From assembly GCF_020535545.1 (NCBI RefSeq), contig NZ_CP084753.1, positions 496,001 to 560,000 on the forward strand: a stretch of DNA of 64,000 bases, read 5' to 3'. This DNA is from Roseateles sp. XES5. GTDB taxonomy: Bacteria > Pseudomonadota > Alphaproteobacteria > Rhizobiales > Rhizobiaceae. The position numbers and the translations under genes were made by a program. The notes under the pieces are model-generated. The model worked only from the letters and a program-made list of their open reading frames with translations. It made no database searches and was not told where the DNA came from. Shown piece by piece: positions 36,396 through 45,092 of the stretch. The first letter of the stretch is position 1; each line of letters begins with the position of its first letter.

Positions 36396-37175
36396 ATGGG
36401 AACGACCGAAAAGACAGCTCCCCTGCCGCTTGCCGAGCAGCGCCGCAAGCACCTGCCCGCCGGCGCCGCCTTCGGCTGGCTTGCCGCCGGCTGGCGCGAT
36501 CTCTGGCGCAACCCGCTGCCGAGCCTTCTCTACGGCTTTGCCGTCTTCCTGCTATCGGTCGCGGTCGTCTGGTGCCTCTTCCGCATGGAGCTGGACTATA
36601 TCCTCTTTCCGGCGCTTGCCGGCTTCATGGTGGTCGGCCCCCTCATGGCCATCGGCCTCTACCGCAAGAGCCGGGATCTGGAGGAAGGCATTCGGCCCGG
36701 GCTTTCGCGCATGATCTTCGTCAAGGCCGAATCCGGCGCGCAGGTCTGGTATACGGGTGCGATCCTCTGCCTGCTCATGCTGGTGTGGATGCGCGCCGCC
36801 GTCATCATCTATGCGCTCTTCGTCGGGCTTCGCCCCTTCCCCGGCCTCGACCATGTCGTCGCCATGCTTTTTTCCACGCCTGAAGGGCTGGGCATGATCG
36901 TCGTCGGCACGACAGTCGGCGGGCTCTTCGCCGCCTTCTCCTTCGCCATCAGCACCTTTGCCATTCCCATGCTGCTGGCGGAAAAGACCGACGCCTTCAC
37001 CGCCATGGGCACCAGCATCTCGCTGGTCTTCCGCAACCTGCCGGTCATGCTCGCCTGGGGCGCCATCGTGCTTGTCCTCACCCTGCTCGGCCTTGCGACG
37101 GGGCTTGTCGGCTTCATCGTCATCTTCCCGCTGCTCGGCCACGGCACCTGGCACAGCTATAGGGCAATCCGATGA
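36396..37175 (+). CDS. DUF2189-family polytopic membrane protein
   Basis: 259 residues from ATG 36396 with a GGAGGAAGGA ribosome site. It begins with a short cytosolic part including GAAFGWLAAGWRDLWRNP, then six hydrophobic helices, with FALPALAGFMVVGPLMA-like and GVALISLVFRNLPVM-like patterns typical of DUF2189. This family is repeatedly found beside cbb3 oxidase and denitrification genes; its function is not established. The stop overlaps the haemoglobin gene start (ATGA at 37172). Confidence 0.8.
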   Translation: MGTTEKTAPLPLAEQRRKHLPAGAAFGWLAAGWRDLWRNPLPSLLYGFAVFLLSVAVVWCLFRMELDYILFPALAGFMVVGPLMAIGLYRKSRDLEEGIRPGLSRMIFVKAESGAQVWYTGAILCLLMLVWMRAAVIIYALFVGLRPFPGLDHVVAMLFSTPEGLGMIVVGTTVGGLFAAFSFAISTFAIPMLLAEKTDAFTAMGTSISLVFRNLPVMLAWGAIVLVLTLLGLATGLVGFIVIFPLLGHGTWHSYRAIR

Positions 37176-37639
37176 GAGGTCGCCCCGCGCCCCAGCGCAC
37201 CATTGTCGTCGACGGCAAGCCGCTGCCGGACGTCCTCGATGAGGCGATGGTTCATGCCGTCGTGCATGGCTTCTACGACGAGATCCGCAAGGACGACCTG
37301 CTCGGACCGATCTTCAACGGTCATATCGCGCCGGAGGACTGGCCTGTGCACCTTGCCAGGATGTGCGATTTCTGGTCGGCGACGTTGTTACGCACCGACC
37401 GCTACGAGGGCCGGCCATTGCCGCCGCATCTTGCGATCCCGGAACTTGGGGAAGCGCATTTCCGTCGATGGCTGACGCTCTTCCGCGGCACGGTCGAACG
37501 GCTCTGCCCGCCCGCCGTTGCCGATCTCTTCCTCGATCGGGCGCTGCGGATCGCCCATTCCTTCCGCCTCGCCATCGCCTTCCACCGCGGAGAAGACTCC
37601 ATGCAAATCGCCCCCATCTCGCGGGAGGCCCTGCAATGA
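37172..37639 (+). CDS. group III truncated haemoglobin
   Basis: 155 residues with the 2-on-2 globin pattern of group III: VHAVVHGFYDEIRKDDLLGPIF, HIAPEDWPVHLARMCDFWSA (CD/E region) and HFRRWLTLFRGTVERL carrying the proximal-His region. Such globins bind O2 and NO and have been linked to NO or peroxide chemistry. It starts in an ATGA overlap with the DUF2189 gene and ends in an ATGA overlap with the next gene, so all four are translated from one mRNA behind the oxidase. Confidence 0.88.
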   Translation: MRGRPAPQRTIVVDGKPLPDVLDEAMVHAVVHGFYDEIRKDDLLGPIFNGHIAPEDWPVHLARMCDFWSATLLRTDRYEGRPLPPHLAIPELGEAHFRRWLTLFRGTVERLCPPAVADLFLDRALRIAHSFRLAIAFHRGEDSMQIAPISREALQ

Positions 37640-37917
37640 GCGCGGCGATAACGCTCGACCGGGACGAGACGGGGGAATTCCTGTTGCCGGCGGACCTCCT
37701 TGCCGCCCGCTTCGGCTGGCCCGTCGAGACCTTCCGCGACATGATGCGCCGCGGCTTCGTCGCCTCGCGCGTCGAGCGGGGCGAAGGAGAGGATGCCGGC
37801 CGCTGGCGGTTGACCGTACGTTGCGGCAACCGTCGCTGGCAGGCGGTGGTGGAGGCGGACGGCACGGTGGGCGACCAGCGCGTCGAGGTCGTTCCCTTCG
37901 CGCCGCAGAAGCGATAA
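37636..37917 (+). CDS. DUF6522-like small soluble protein
   Basis: 93 residues from the ATGA overlap at 37636. It starts with a beta-rich turn (ITLDRDETGEFLLPADLLAARFG), an alpha-helical MRRGFVASRVERG segment and a beta-hairpin-like RWRLTVRCGNRRWQAVV. It matches my recollection of the DUF6522 family, found near denitrification and cbb3 genes. No catalytic motif is evident. It is the last gene of the Rrf2-ccoNOQP operon. Confidence 0.6.
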   Translation: MSAAITLDRDETGEFLLPADLLAARFGWPVETFRDMMRRGFVASRVERGEGEDAGRWRLTVRCGNRRWQAVVEADGTVGDQRVEVVPFAPQKR

Positions 37918-38029
37918 CCGGACAAGATCCGGCAAGAGCGCGAGGCGGCTTTGCAGGAAACAAAAAGCGCGGCCGGCGGGAACCTTGCGGAAAGATCGGC
38001 ATCCAATGGATCCCGAAAGGAGCATGCCG

Positions 38030-38716
38030 ATGTCCCAACCGCAGATGACGTCCCTTCCCTCCCCCTCCGACGAGGAGGCGGCGCTCGTGCGCCGTGCGGC
38101 GGCCGGCGAGGCCGATGCCGTCAGGCAGATCATCCGGACGCACAACCAGCGCCTCTACCGACTCGTGCGCGCCGTGCTGCGCGACAATGCGGATGCCGAG
38201 GAGGCACTACAGGAGGCCTATCTGAAGGCCTTTGCGAATCTCGGTACATTTGCGGGCGAGGCCTCGCTGTCGACCTGGCTGTCGCGCATTGCGCTCAATG
38301 CCGCGCTGATGCGGCTGCGCGCCCGCAAGCGGCTGAAGCGCGCCGTCCCGCCCGTGGCGGAGGCCGAGATCATTCCCTTCCCGCTTTCCTCCACCTCCAC
38401 CGCCGATCCGGAGCGCGTCATGGCGCAGCGACAGCTTCTCCACCTCGTCGAGGAAGCGACTGACGCGCTTCCCGAAACGTTCCGTCTCGTTTTCGTCGCC
38501 CGCGTCATCGAGGGCCTGAGCGTCGAAGAGACGGCGGCGCTGCTCGATCTGCCGGCAGCGACGGTGAAGACGCGTCTGCATCGGGCGCGAAAACTGATCC
38601 GAACCCGGCTGGAGGAACGGATCGGCCCGGTGCTGATCGATGCCTTCCCCTTTGCCGGCGCACGCTGCGAGCAACTGACGGAAGCCGTTATCGCAAAGCT
38701 TGGCCTCGAAAAATAG
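38030..38716 (+). CDS. ECF RNA polymerase sigma factor
   Basis: 228 residues from ATG 38030, 8 nt after AAGGAG; earlier in-frame ATGs (37985, 38006, 38024) lack good spacing. Sigma-2: NQRLYRLVRAVLRDNADAEE, then ALQEAYLKAFANLGTFAG. Sigma-4: LPETFRLVFVARVIEGLSVE and LDLPAATVKTRLHRARKL. The C-terminal 30 residues carry one Cys (GARCEQLTEAV). No anti-sigma gene is adjacent. It follows the haemoglobin/DUF6522 genes by about 110 bp and may belong to the same stress response. Confidence 0.88.
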   Translation: MSQPQMTSLPSPSDEEAALVRRAAAGEADAVRQIIRTHNQRLYRLVRAVLRDNADAEEALQEAYLKAFANLGTFAGEASLSTWLSRIALNAALMRLRARKRLKRAVPPVAEAEIIPFPLSSTSTADPERVMAQRQLLHLVEEATDALPETFRLVFVARVIEGLSVEETAALLDLPAATVKTRLHRARKLIRTRLEERIGPVLIDAFPFAGARCEQLTEAVIAKLGLEK

Positions 38717-38742
38717 AGATCATGTCTCCGGCGCACCGCGCC

Positions 38743-39123
38743 TCACTCGGCGCGGCGAACCAGCTTGCCCTCTTCGGCCTTGTAGAAGAACTGGCTCGCC
38801 ACCAGCCAGCCCTTCAGCGGGCGCAGAGGCGGGATGCAAGTCAGCAGCATGAACGGCCCCGTCACCAGAAGCTGGGTCAGCAGCGAGGCGCCGAAGGCGA
38901 CCTCCAGCCAGACCGCGAGCGCCACGCTCGGCACGCAGGCGAAACAGATGACGAAAAAGGCCGGGCCATCGGCCGGATCGGCGAAGGAATAGTCGAGCCC
39001 GCAGGCCTCGCATTGCGGCGCGAGGGTCAGAAATCCCTTGAAGAGATGTCCCTGGCCGCAGCGCGGGCAGCGACCCCGGATACCCGTTTGCATGGGCGGC
39101 AGCGGCGGATAGGTCTCGTTCAT
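38743..39123 (-). CDS. DUF983-family membrane protein
   Basis: 126 residues from ATG 39123 (AAGGGC upstream); the in-frame start 39159 is less likely. The N-terminus has a zinc-ribbon-like CPRCGQGHLF ... CEACGLDYSF, then two membrane helices (about residues 55-75 and 80-102). DUF983 genes often accompany cytochrome oxidase loci, consistent with the cbb3 genes nearby. Convergent with the sigma factor gene, 26 bp apart. Confidence 0.82.
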   Translation of the reverse strand: MNETYPPLPPMQTGIRGRCPRCGQGHLFKGFLTLAPQCEACGLDYSFADPADGPAFFVICFACVPSVALAVWLEVAFGASLLTQLLVTGPFMLLTCIPPLRPLKGWLVASQFFYKAEEGKLVRRAE

Positions 39124-39271
39124 GGCTTGCCCTTTCTGAAAACCAATCAATCCTGTCATTCAATACGATCATATAGATGCAATCATGCAGTCAATTTGTC
39201 GATCAGACATACTGACGCAGGGGTGCGCGGAAAGCTGCGCCCCCGGAAGAAACGATGCAGGATTGAATGGA

Positions 39272-40666
39272 TCAGAAGAAGGAGCCGGCCATTTCCGGCG
39301 GCCCTTCCAGAGCATGGGCCATGAATTCCAGCGCCGTCTGAAGGCGCGGCCGCGGGATGGGACCACCGAGGCAGACGCGAACCGCCTCGGGCGGCACGCC
39401 GTCGACGGCGAAGGCATCGCTGGCAACGACACCGAGCCCGGAGGCGCGCATATGGGCGCTGAAGGTGGAGCGCGTCCAGCCGTGCGGCAATGGCAGCCAG
39501 ATGTTGAAGGCGAGCGGAGCGGCGCGATAGCTGCCGGCCGGCAGCAGGCTGGCGGCCAGCGCCTGCCGCGCCTCGGCCTCCACGCGCAGCGCACCGAGGA
39601 TCGCGTCGGCGGTGCCGTCGCCGATCCAGCGCGTCGCCAGCGCCGTGGTCAGCGGCGAGGCCATGACATTGCCGGTACGCATCGCCCCGGCGAAGGACCA
39701 GACGGCGCGGCCGTCATCGGGCGCTGCGACATAGGCAAGGCGCAGCCCCGCGCCGATGCATTTCGACAGGCCGCCGATATACCAGGTCAGCTCCGGCGCC
39801 AGCGCCGCGAGCGGCAAGGGACCCTCCTGCGGGAGGAAACCGTAGGCGTCATCCTCGACGATGGGCACCCGGTACTTGCGGGCCACGGCGACAAGGGCGG
39901 CGCGGCGGGCGGCAGGCATGGTCAAGGTCAGCGGATTGTGCAGCGTCGGATTGAGATAGAGCGCCTTGGGCGCCTCGCGCTCACAGGCATCTGCGAACGC
40001 GCCCGGCAGGATGCCTTCGTCATCCATCGGCAAGCCGGAGAGCCGCAGGCGCAGTTGCGCGGCGATCGAGCGCATGCCGGGATAGGTGATCGCTTCCGAC
40101 AGCACCGCCTCACCCGGTCGTGCCAGCGTGGCGAAGATGGCCAGCAGCGCGGGATGGGCGCCCGGCGTCACGAAGATGCGCTCTGCGGGTGGCGTGAGGC
40201 CACGGCGGGCGAGCCACAGGGCCGCGGCTTCGCGATCCATCTCCGCACCACCGAAGGCCTGATAGCGTAACAAGGGAACGAGATCGGCCGCAAGCGCCGA
40301 AAGCCCTTCGCGCATGCGGGCGACAAGCGCCGGATCGTCCGGCTCCGGCGGCATGTTCATGGACGGATCGATGAGGGCAGCGCGCCTTGCATCGGGCGCG
40401 ACGTCCGGCCGCGCACCCTCTCCGCGCCCCGTCACAAAGGTGCCGCGACCGACGTGCGACTGCACGAGCCCACGCTTCTGCGCCTCCAGATAGCCGCGGG
40501 CGACGGTGGTGACGTCGATGGCAAGGCGCCTTGCGAGATCGCGATGCGTCGGCAGCTTGTCGCCTGCCGAAAGCGTCCCGCTGCGCAGGTCCATCTCGAT
40601 GAGGTCGGCCAGCGCGATATAGAGGGGATTGCCGCTCCGGCTGAGGTCGGGATGCCAGTTTTTCAT
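39272..40666 (-). CDS. MocR-type GntR/aminotransferase-fusion regulator
   Basis: 464 residues from ATG 40666 (complement). The N-terminal GntR winged helix (about residues 12-78: [41 protein letters not shown]) is fused to a fold-type I aminotransferase domain with the PLP-Lys motif [15 protein letters not shown] near residue 305. Such proteins use PLP or amine ligands as effectors. It is divergent from a cysteine-synthase-fold gene, its likely target, with a direct repeat between them. A much longer reading to 41749 crosses that neighbour and is an artefact. Confidence 0.9.
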   Translation of the reverse strand: MKNWHPDLSRSGNPLYIALADLIEMDLRSGTLSAGDKLPTHRDLARRLAIDVTTVARGYLEAQKRGLVQSHVGRGTFVTGRGEGARPDVAPDARRAALIDPSMNMPPEPDDPALVARMREGLSALAADLVPLLRYQAFGGAEMDREAAALWLARRGLTPPAERIFVTPGAHPALLAIFATLARPGEAVLSEAITYPGMRSIAAQLRLRLSGLPMDDEGILPGAFADACEREAPKALYLNPTLHNPLTLTMPAARRAALVAVARKYRVPIVEDDAYGFLPQEGPLPLAALAPELTWYIGGLSKCIGAGLRLAYVAAPDDGRAVWSFAGAMRTGNVMASPLTTALATRWIGDGTADAILGALRVEAEARQALAASLLPAGSYRAAPLAFNIWLPLPHGWTRSTFSAHMRASGLGVVASDAFAVDGVPPEAVRVCLGGPIPRPRLQTALEFMAHALEGPPEMAGSFF

Positions 40667-40688
40667 GTCAAAGGTTCCAGGCCACGCG

Positions 40689-40705
40689 ATATTGACGGTA
40701 TATTG
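40689..40705. promoter_or_regulatory. direct repeat, candidate MocR operator
   Basis: ATATTG at 40689-40694 and again at 40700-40705, 11 bp apart (one helical turn), 22 bp before the mocR start and inside the divergent region. Tandem half-sites in this geometry are common for MocR regulators. Confidence 0.5.
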
Positions 40706-40888
40706 CCTGCATGCTCGCCTGTCACCCATCCGATGCGGACAAAGCGTCGCAAGGAAACCCAGGGGAAATTGACGGGATTTCGGTCGCCTGCCCTGGCGCG
40801 GACCGGGGGCTTTTGCAAGAATCGGCCTTGCAAAACGGCGTGCAGACGCCGAAGACACGGCTGGCGCATTGCAAAAGGACCGACCCGC

Positions 40889-42004
40889 ATGGACAGCACG
40901 CTCTTTCACCTGGAAACCGTACCCTCGCCCGATTGCGCGGACAGGGCCTGGGCGCAGAACGCCATCGGCATCCTGGAAGGGGACGCGCGCCGCTCGGCCG
41001 ATACCCATCTGGTCAATCCGGTCTTCAAGGGGCTGAAGGGCATCTCCATCTACCTGAAGGACGAAAGCACCCACCCGACCGGCAGCCTGAAGCACCGTCT
41101 CGCCCGTTCGCTGTTCCTCTACGGCATCTGCAACGGCCGCATTTCCAAGGGCACGACACTGGTCGAGGCCTCCTCGGGCTCGACGGCGGTGTCGGAAGCC
41201 TATTTCGCCAATCTCCTCGGCCTGCCCTTCATCGCCGTCATGACGCGCAGCACCAGCCGCACGAAGATCGACGTGATCGAGCGCTTCGGCGGGCGCTGCG
41301 CCTTCGTCGACAAGCCCGGCGAGGTCTACGAGACCGCCGCCCGCATCGCGGCGGAAACGGGCGGTCACTATCTCGACCAGTTCACCAATGCCGAGCGCGC
41401 CACCGACTGGCGCGGCAACAACAACATCGCCGAAAGCATCTTCGGCCAGATGGAACGCGAGGCCCATCCCGTGCCGAGCTGGGTGATCATGGGCGCGGGC
41501 ACCGGCGGCACCTCGGCCACCATCGGCCGCTACATCCGCTACCGCAACCTCGCCACGCGCCTGTGCGTGACGGATGTCGAGAACTCCGTCTTCTATGACG
41601 CCTGGAAGAACGGCGATGCCGAGACGACCTGCACCGCCTCCTCGCGCATCGAAGGCGTCGGCCGGCCGCGCGTCGAGCCGTCCTTCATCCCGACGGTCAT
41701 CGACCACATGATCAAGGTGCCGGACGCCGCCTCCATCGCCGCCGCGCATGTGCTCTCCGACCGGCTCTTCCGACGTGTCGGCGCGTCCACGGGCACCAAT
41801 TTCTTCGGCCTCCTCACCATTGCCGACGCGTTGATCAGGGAAGGCCGCGAAGGCTCGCTCGTCACGCTGATCTGCGACAGCGGCGACCGCTATGCCGGCA
41901 GCTACTTCAACCCGGATTGGCTGACGGCCAACGGCATCGACATCGCCCCCTGGAGCCGCGCCATCGAGACCTTCCTCGACACGGGCACCTTCACCGCGCC
42001 CTGA
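40889..42004 (+). CDS. cysteine synthase/cystathionine beta-synthase-fold PLP enzyme (Cds1-like desulfhydrase)
   Basis: 371 residues from ATG 40889 (AAAAGGAC upstream). Fold-type II PLP enzyme: [12 protein letters not shown] carries the PLP lysine, [19 protein letters not shown] the substrate loop, and [15 protein letters not shown] the phosphate-binding GTGGT loop. The long N-terminus (about 45 residues) and C-terminus distinguish it from CysK/CysM and resemble L-cysteine desulfhydrase Cds1-type proteins. The expected reaction is beta-elimination or replacement on cysteine or a related amino acid. Divergent from the MocR regulator, suggesting substrate-dependent induction. Confidence 0.82.
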   Translation: MDSTLFHLETVPSPDCADRAWAQNAIGILEGDARRSADTHLVNPVFKGLKGISIYLKDESTHPTGSLKHRLARSLFLYGICNGRISKGTTLVEASSGSTAVSEAYFANLLGLPFIAVMTRSTSRTKIDVIERFGGRCAFVDKPGEVYETAARIAAETGGHYLDQFTNAERATDWRGNNNIAESIFGQMEREAHPVPSWVIMGAGTGGTSATIGRYIRYRNLATRLCVTDVENSVFYDAWKNGDAETTCTASSRIEGVGRPRVEPSFIPTVIDHMIKVPDAASIAAAHVLSDRLFRRVGASTGTNFFGLLTIADALIREGREGSLVTLICDSGDRYAGSYFNPDWLTANGIDIAPWSRAIETFLDTGTFTAP

Positions 42005-42059
42005 CCGCGCGCGTTTCCTGTCCGGGAAAACGACGGGACTAGAGTTTGTCAGGGAAAAG

Positions 42060-42142
42060 CGGGAACCGGTTTTCCCGAAAAGACAAACGAAAACAAAAGA
42101 ATTTAGAGCATGTCCGGTTCAATCTGAACCTGACATGCTCTA
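42060..42142. repeat. rhizobial palindromic intergenic repeat
   Basis: Inverted repeat CGGGAA/TTCCCG at 42060-42077, then a long near-perfect hairpin at 42104-42142 (arms TAGAGCATGTC+GGTTCA and TGAACC+GACATGCTCTA, one mismatch, 3-nt loop). The TAGAGCATG...GGTTCA...CATGCTCTA style and the GGGAACCGGTTTTCCC companion recur in Rhizobiaceae genomes as REP-like units; it also sits as a possible terminator for the upstream gene. Confidence 0.65.
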
Positions 42143-42341
42143 GATCAGAATAGCGGCAGAAGCCGTATCCCTCCTCATCTCGCTGTTCAATATCTCCGTG
42201 GCCCGCCGGACGGCGCGCCGCGGCAGGACCGTTGCACCCGGCATATCGAAACAGAGAGCTCCGTTGCGGAGCCGACCGGCGGCCGCACCCTCTCCAAGAC
42301 ACGGCAACGCCAGCGGAAGACGCCATGGCGCATGCTTTACA

Positions 42342-42357
42342 CAGTGAAATATCACTG
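42342..42357. promoter_or_regulatory. 16-bp perfect palindrome, predicted GntR operator 1
   Basis: CAGTGA-AATA-TCACTG, ending 2 bp before the -35 box of the monooxygenase operon. The reverse complement of the same 16 bases occurs at 48156-48171 in front of the ABC transporter. The position suits repression or activation by the FCD/GntR protein encoded at 46610-47308. Confidence 0.8.
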
Positions 42358-42359
42358 CA

Positions 42360-42388
42360 TTGACAGCCTCACAAAATAGCTTTATAAC
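42360..42388 (+). promoter_or_regulatory. sigma70-type promoter of the monooxygenase operon
   Basis: TTGACA (42360-42365), 17-nt spacer, TATAAC (42383-42388); start of transcription expected near 42395. It is flanked on the 5' side by the GntR-type palindrome and covered at the -10 by the MarR-type dyad. Confidence 0.75.
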
Positions 42389-42395
42389 TTAGCTA
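42377..42395. promoter_or_regulatory. predicted MarR operator 1
   Basis: Imperfect palindrome TAGCT-N9-AGCTA over the -10 box. Its core AGCTTTATAACTTA matches 12 of 14 bases with AGCTTTGCAACTTA on the minus strand at 53089-53102, directly in front of the marR gene. Confidence 0.6.
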
Positions 42396-42412
42396 TATTG
42401 CAAAATATCGCT
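42391..42412. promoter_or_regulatory. 22-bp near-perfect palindrome at transcription start
   Basis: Arms AGCTATATT and AATATCGCT around GCAA (one mismatch), directly following the first MarR-type dyad and ending 2 bp before the ribosome-binding stretch. It is probably a second site for the same MarR regulator or a tandem operator. Confidence 0.55.
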
Positions 42413-42426
42413 AGGGAGGAAGGGCG

Positions 42427-42945
42427 ATGGACGAGCGGCAGTTCCGCAATGCGCTTGCCGAATATGCGACGGGCGTGACCATCGTCACGGCGAAGACCGG
42501 CGCGGGCGAGAAGATCGGCATGACGATGACCTCGTTCAACACGGTCTCGCTCGATCCGCCGCTGGTGCTGTTTTCGGTCGGCCTCAAGGCCCTCAGCCTG
42601 CAGGCGCTGCGCGAAGCGGATGCCTACGTGGTCAACATTCTCGCCCGCACGCAGGAGCATCTTTCCAATCAGTTCGCCCGCGCGGCGAGCGACAAGTGGG
42701 CGGGCGTGCACCACACCGAGGGCCACAGGGGCGCGCCGCGCCTCACCAATGCCATCGCCCAGTTCGAGTGCGAGCCCTATGCCTGCCACGACGGCGGCGA
42801 CCACCTGATCTTCCTCGGCCGCGTGGTGAATTTCCGCACGTCCGACACGGCGGCCGAACCGCTGCTGTTCTTCCGCGGCCGCTATCACAGCGTCGCCGGC
42901 CCGCGCATCGACGTCGATGCCTGGCCCCTTCCCCTGCATTACTGA
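42427..42945 (+). CDS. NAD(P)H:flavin oxidoreductase (HpaC-like reductase component)
   Basis: 172 residues, FMN-binding split-barrel flavin reductase. It has FRNALAEYATGVTIVTAKT at the N-terminus, MTSFNTVSLDPPLVLFSVG and NILARTQEHLSNQFA. It supplies reduced FAD/FMN to a partner monooxygenase. GGGAGGAAGGG precedes the ATG. First gene of an operon with an HpaB-type oxygenase 21 bp downstream, so the two form a two-component flavin-diffusible monooxygenase. Confidence 0.9.
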   Translation: MDERQFRNALAEYATGVTIVTAKTGAGEKIGMTMTSFNTVSLDPPLVLFSVGLKALSLQALREADAYVVNILARTQEHLSNQFARAASDKWAGVHHTEGHRGAPRLTNAIAQFECEPYACHDGGDHLIFLGRVVNFRTSDTAAEPLLFFRGRYHSVAGPRIDVDAWPLPLHY

Positions 42946-42966
42946 AACCCTCTGGAGGATAGACCC

Positions 42967-44454
42967 ATGAGCAAGTCCGAGACCAAATCCGGCAAGGAAC
43001 ATCTTGCCAGCCTGCGCGACGGCCGCGAGATCTTCATCAACGGCGCGCGCGTCGACGACGTCACGAACCACTACGCCTTCCGCAACGTCGCCCGCTCGGT
43101 CGAGAGGATGTTCGATTTTGCGAAGGCCCCGGAAAATGCCGACCTGATGACCTTCGCGACGCCGGATGGCGGGCGCGCCAACCGCATCTGGGAATTGCCG
43201 GGCAGCTATCAGGACCTCGTCAAGCGCCGCGCCGGCCTGGAAGCCTGGACGGGCCTGCACGGCGGCTTCCTCGGCCGCGCGCCCGACCATGTCGCCTCCT
43301 GCATCGCCGGCATGTATATGGGCCTCAACGTCTTCGAGGACTATAATCCGAAATTCGCCCGCAACCTCGCCGACTACTACAAATACGCCCGCGACAACGA
43401 CCTCTACCTCACCTATGTGATCATCAACCCGCAGGCCGACCGCTCCAAGGGTGCGGCCGAACAGGCCGATCCGTACCTGACCGCCGGCGTGGTGGATCGC
43501 GACGCCGAGGGCATCACCGTGCGCGGCGCCAAGATGCTGGCGACCGGCGGCGTGGTCGCCAACGAGGTCTTCGTCACCTGCATCCAGCCGCTGAAGGCGG
43601 GCGAGGAAAACTACGCCCTCTCCTTCGCCATCCCGATGAACGCCAAGGGCCTGAAGATCCTGTCGCGCAAGTCCTACGAGGCGGCCGCGCCCTCCATCTT
43701 CGACAACCCGCTGGCGAGCCGCTTCGACGAGAACGACGCCGTACTCTATTTCGACGACGTGAAGGTGCCGTGGGATCGCGTCTTCGTCGACGGCGATGTC
43801 GCCATGTGCGCCAGGCAGTTCCATGCGACGCCCGCGCATGTTTACCAGAACTACCAGGCGATGATCCGCCTTTCGGTCAAGCTCCGCTTCCTCGTCGGCA
43901 TCGCCAAGCGCACCACCGACGTCAACGGCATCTCGCAGTTCCCGCAGGTGCGGGAGATGCTCGGCCAGCTCGCCGCCGAGGCCGGCATGGTCGATGCGCT
44001 GGTCGCGGCGATGGAGGCCAAGGGCAAGCAGGTCGGGCCGTATTTCATCCCGGATGCCGGCACGCTCTACAGCGCGCAGGTGCTGACCCAGCAGCTCTAT
44101 CCGAAAATCCTCAACACGCTGCGCGAGCTTGCCGGCGGCGGCATGATCATGCTGCCCTCCTCGGTCGAGGATTTCGGCAATCCGGAACTGGCGCGCCTCA
44201 TCGACAAGACGCAGCAGTCGCCGGCCGCCTCATCGCGGGACCGGGTGAAATTCTACAAGCTCGCCTGGGATGCCGTCGGCTCCGAGTTCGGCTCGCGCCA
44301 TCACCAGTACGAGATGTTCTATGCCGGCGCGACCTTCGTGACGAAGAACCACGCCTTCCGCACCTACGACTGGTCCGCCGCAGACGGCCTGCTGCAGGGG
44401 ATTCTCGACTCCTATTCGCTCGAGGACAGCCTCAAGGCAGCCGAGGCCGCCTAA
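42967..44454 (+). CDS. HpaB-family flavin-dependent aromatic monooxygenase (oxygenase component)
   Basis: 495 residues, full length for the 4-hydroxyphenylacetate 3-hydroxylase family. N-terminal SLRDGREIFINGARVDDVT, central LTYVIINPQADRSKG (flavin region), SRFDENDAVLYFDDVKVPWD, and C-terminal GSEFGSRHHQYEMFYAGA. FADH2 comes from the preceding reductase, and O2 is inserted into a phenolic or related aromatic ring. It is more divergent than canonical HpaB, and its neighbours (cupin, amidase, DUF2848, LIV-type transporter) are not those of 4-hydroxyphenylacetate degradation. The substrate is therefore open: phenol, indole and pyrrole-type rings are all used by this family. Confidence 0.88.
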   Translation: MSKSETKSGKEHLASLRDGREIFINGARVDDVTNHYAFRNVARSVERMFDFAKAPENADLMTFATPDGGRANRIWELPGSYQDLVKRRAGLEAWTGLHGGFLGRAPDHVASCIAGMYMGLNVFEDYNPKFARNLADYYKYARDNDLYLTYVIINPQADRSKGAAEQADPYLTAGVVDRDAEGITVRGAKMLATGGVVANEVFVTCIQPLKAGEENYALSFAIPMNAKGLKILSRKSYEAAAPSIFDNPLASRFDENDAVLYFDDVKVPWDRVFVDGDVAMCARQFHATPAHVYQNYQAMIRLSVKLRFLVGIAKRTTDVNGISQFPQVREMLGQLAAEAGMVDALVAAMEAKGKQVGPYFIPDAGTLYSAQVLTQQLYPKILNTLRELAGGGMIMLPSSVEDFGNPELARLIDKTQQSPAASSRDRVKFYKLAWDAVGSEFGSRHHQYEMFYAGATFVTKNHAFRTYDWSAADGLLQGILDSYSLEDSLKAAEAA

Positions 44455-44479
44455 GTCAGAAGACGTGCGTTTTCGCGGA

Positions 44480-44610
44480 TGCAGTGGATCCTCGGGTCAA
44501 GCCCGAGGATGACGGAGGAGAGGGCAGAGAGCGGAAGCCAACACCTCTGGCCACCCGTCTCGCCAACCTCTCCTCCGTCATGGTCGGGCTTGACCCGACC
44601 ATCCACAGCC
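44480..44610. repeat. composite palindromic repeat (RIME-like mosaic element)
   Basis: Two 19-bp hairpins, CCTCGGG-TCAAG-CCCGAGG (44490-44508) and GGTCGGG-CTTGA-CCCGACC (44582-44600). The surrounding sequence is itself inverted: GTGGAT...ATGACGGAGGAGA on one side is the reverse complement of TCTCCTCCGTCAT...ATCCAC on the other, with diverged hairpin bases. This is the architecture of rhizobial intergenic mosaic elements. It separates the oxygenase gene from the cupin gene inside the presumed operon. Confidence 0.8.
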
Positions 44611-44686
44611 GCAAGCGCCGCCGCCCCCAAAATGGCCTGCACGCCCTCAGCGTGTCTGCCCATCAAACGCACCACAGGAGGACCCG

Positions 44687-45067
44687 ATGCCGGTCAACAA
44701 GCAGCACGACGAATTCTACACGCTCGACATGACGACAGGCTGGGAAGTGCCCACGGGCTATCCGCAGGGCATCAAGCAGAAGATCATCTCCGGCGCGCTC
44801 GACGAGGAGAACCGCCGCGGCAGCCGAACGCGCCTTCTGAAGTTCGACGCCGGCACCTTCACGACGAAGCCCTTCGAGCACGAATACTGGGAAGAGGTCT
44901 ATCTCGTCTCGGGCGACCTGACGGTCGGCAACGACGAGAATGGTAACGGCGGCACGAGCTACCCGCCCAACACCTATGCCTGCCGCCCGCCGCATGCCCC
45001 GCACGGCCCCTTCAAGTCGGAGAAGGGCTGCATGCTGCTCGAAATCCACTATTTTGATCCGGTCTGA
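44687..45067 (+). CDS. cupin-domain protein
   Basis: 126 residues, single cupin barrel with KPFEHEYWEEVYLVSGDLTVG as first motif (His/Glu metal ligands) and CRPPHAPHGPFKSEKGC as second. It resembles small cupins that act as ring-cleaving, isomerising or quercetinase-like enzymes, or as accessory proteins in aromatic catabolism. It lies between the oxygenase (232 bp, with the repeat element) and the amidase (25 bp). The substrate is unknown; it could process the hydroxylated product. Confidence 0.8.
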   Translation: MPVNKQHDEFYTLDMTTGWEVPTGYPQGIKQKIISGALDEENRRGSRTRLLKFDAGTFTTKPFEHEYWEEVYLVSGDLTVGNDENGNGGTSYPPNTYACRPPHAPHGPFKSEKGCMLLEIHYFDPV

Positions 45068-45092
45068 TTCGGGCATAGGCAGGAGACAAGCA

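Larger units (their letters stand above)
42005..42426. other. 422-bp intergenic region with repeats and a regulated promoter
   Basis: The left part (42050-42142) holds two rhizobial-type palindromes described separately. The middle (42150-42330) shows no gene or clear signal. The right end (42342-42412) holds the GntR-type palindrome, a sigma70 promoter and MarR-type dyads in front of the flavin reductase gene. Confidence 0.7.

Noticed and set aside
40667..41749. Minus-strand extension of the MocR gene to an 825-residue protein
   Set aside because: The extension covers the whole divergent enzyme gene and its promoter; GntR domains start right at [12 protein letters not shown].
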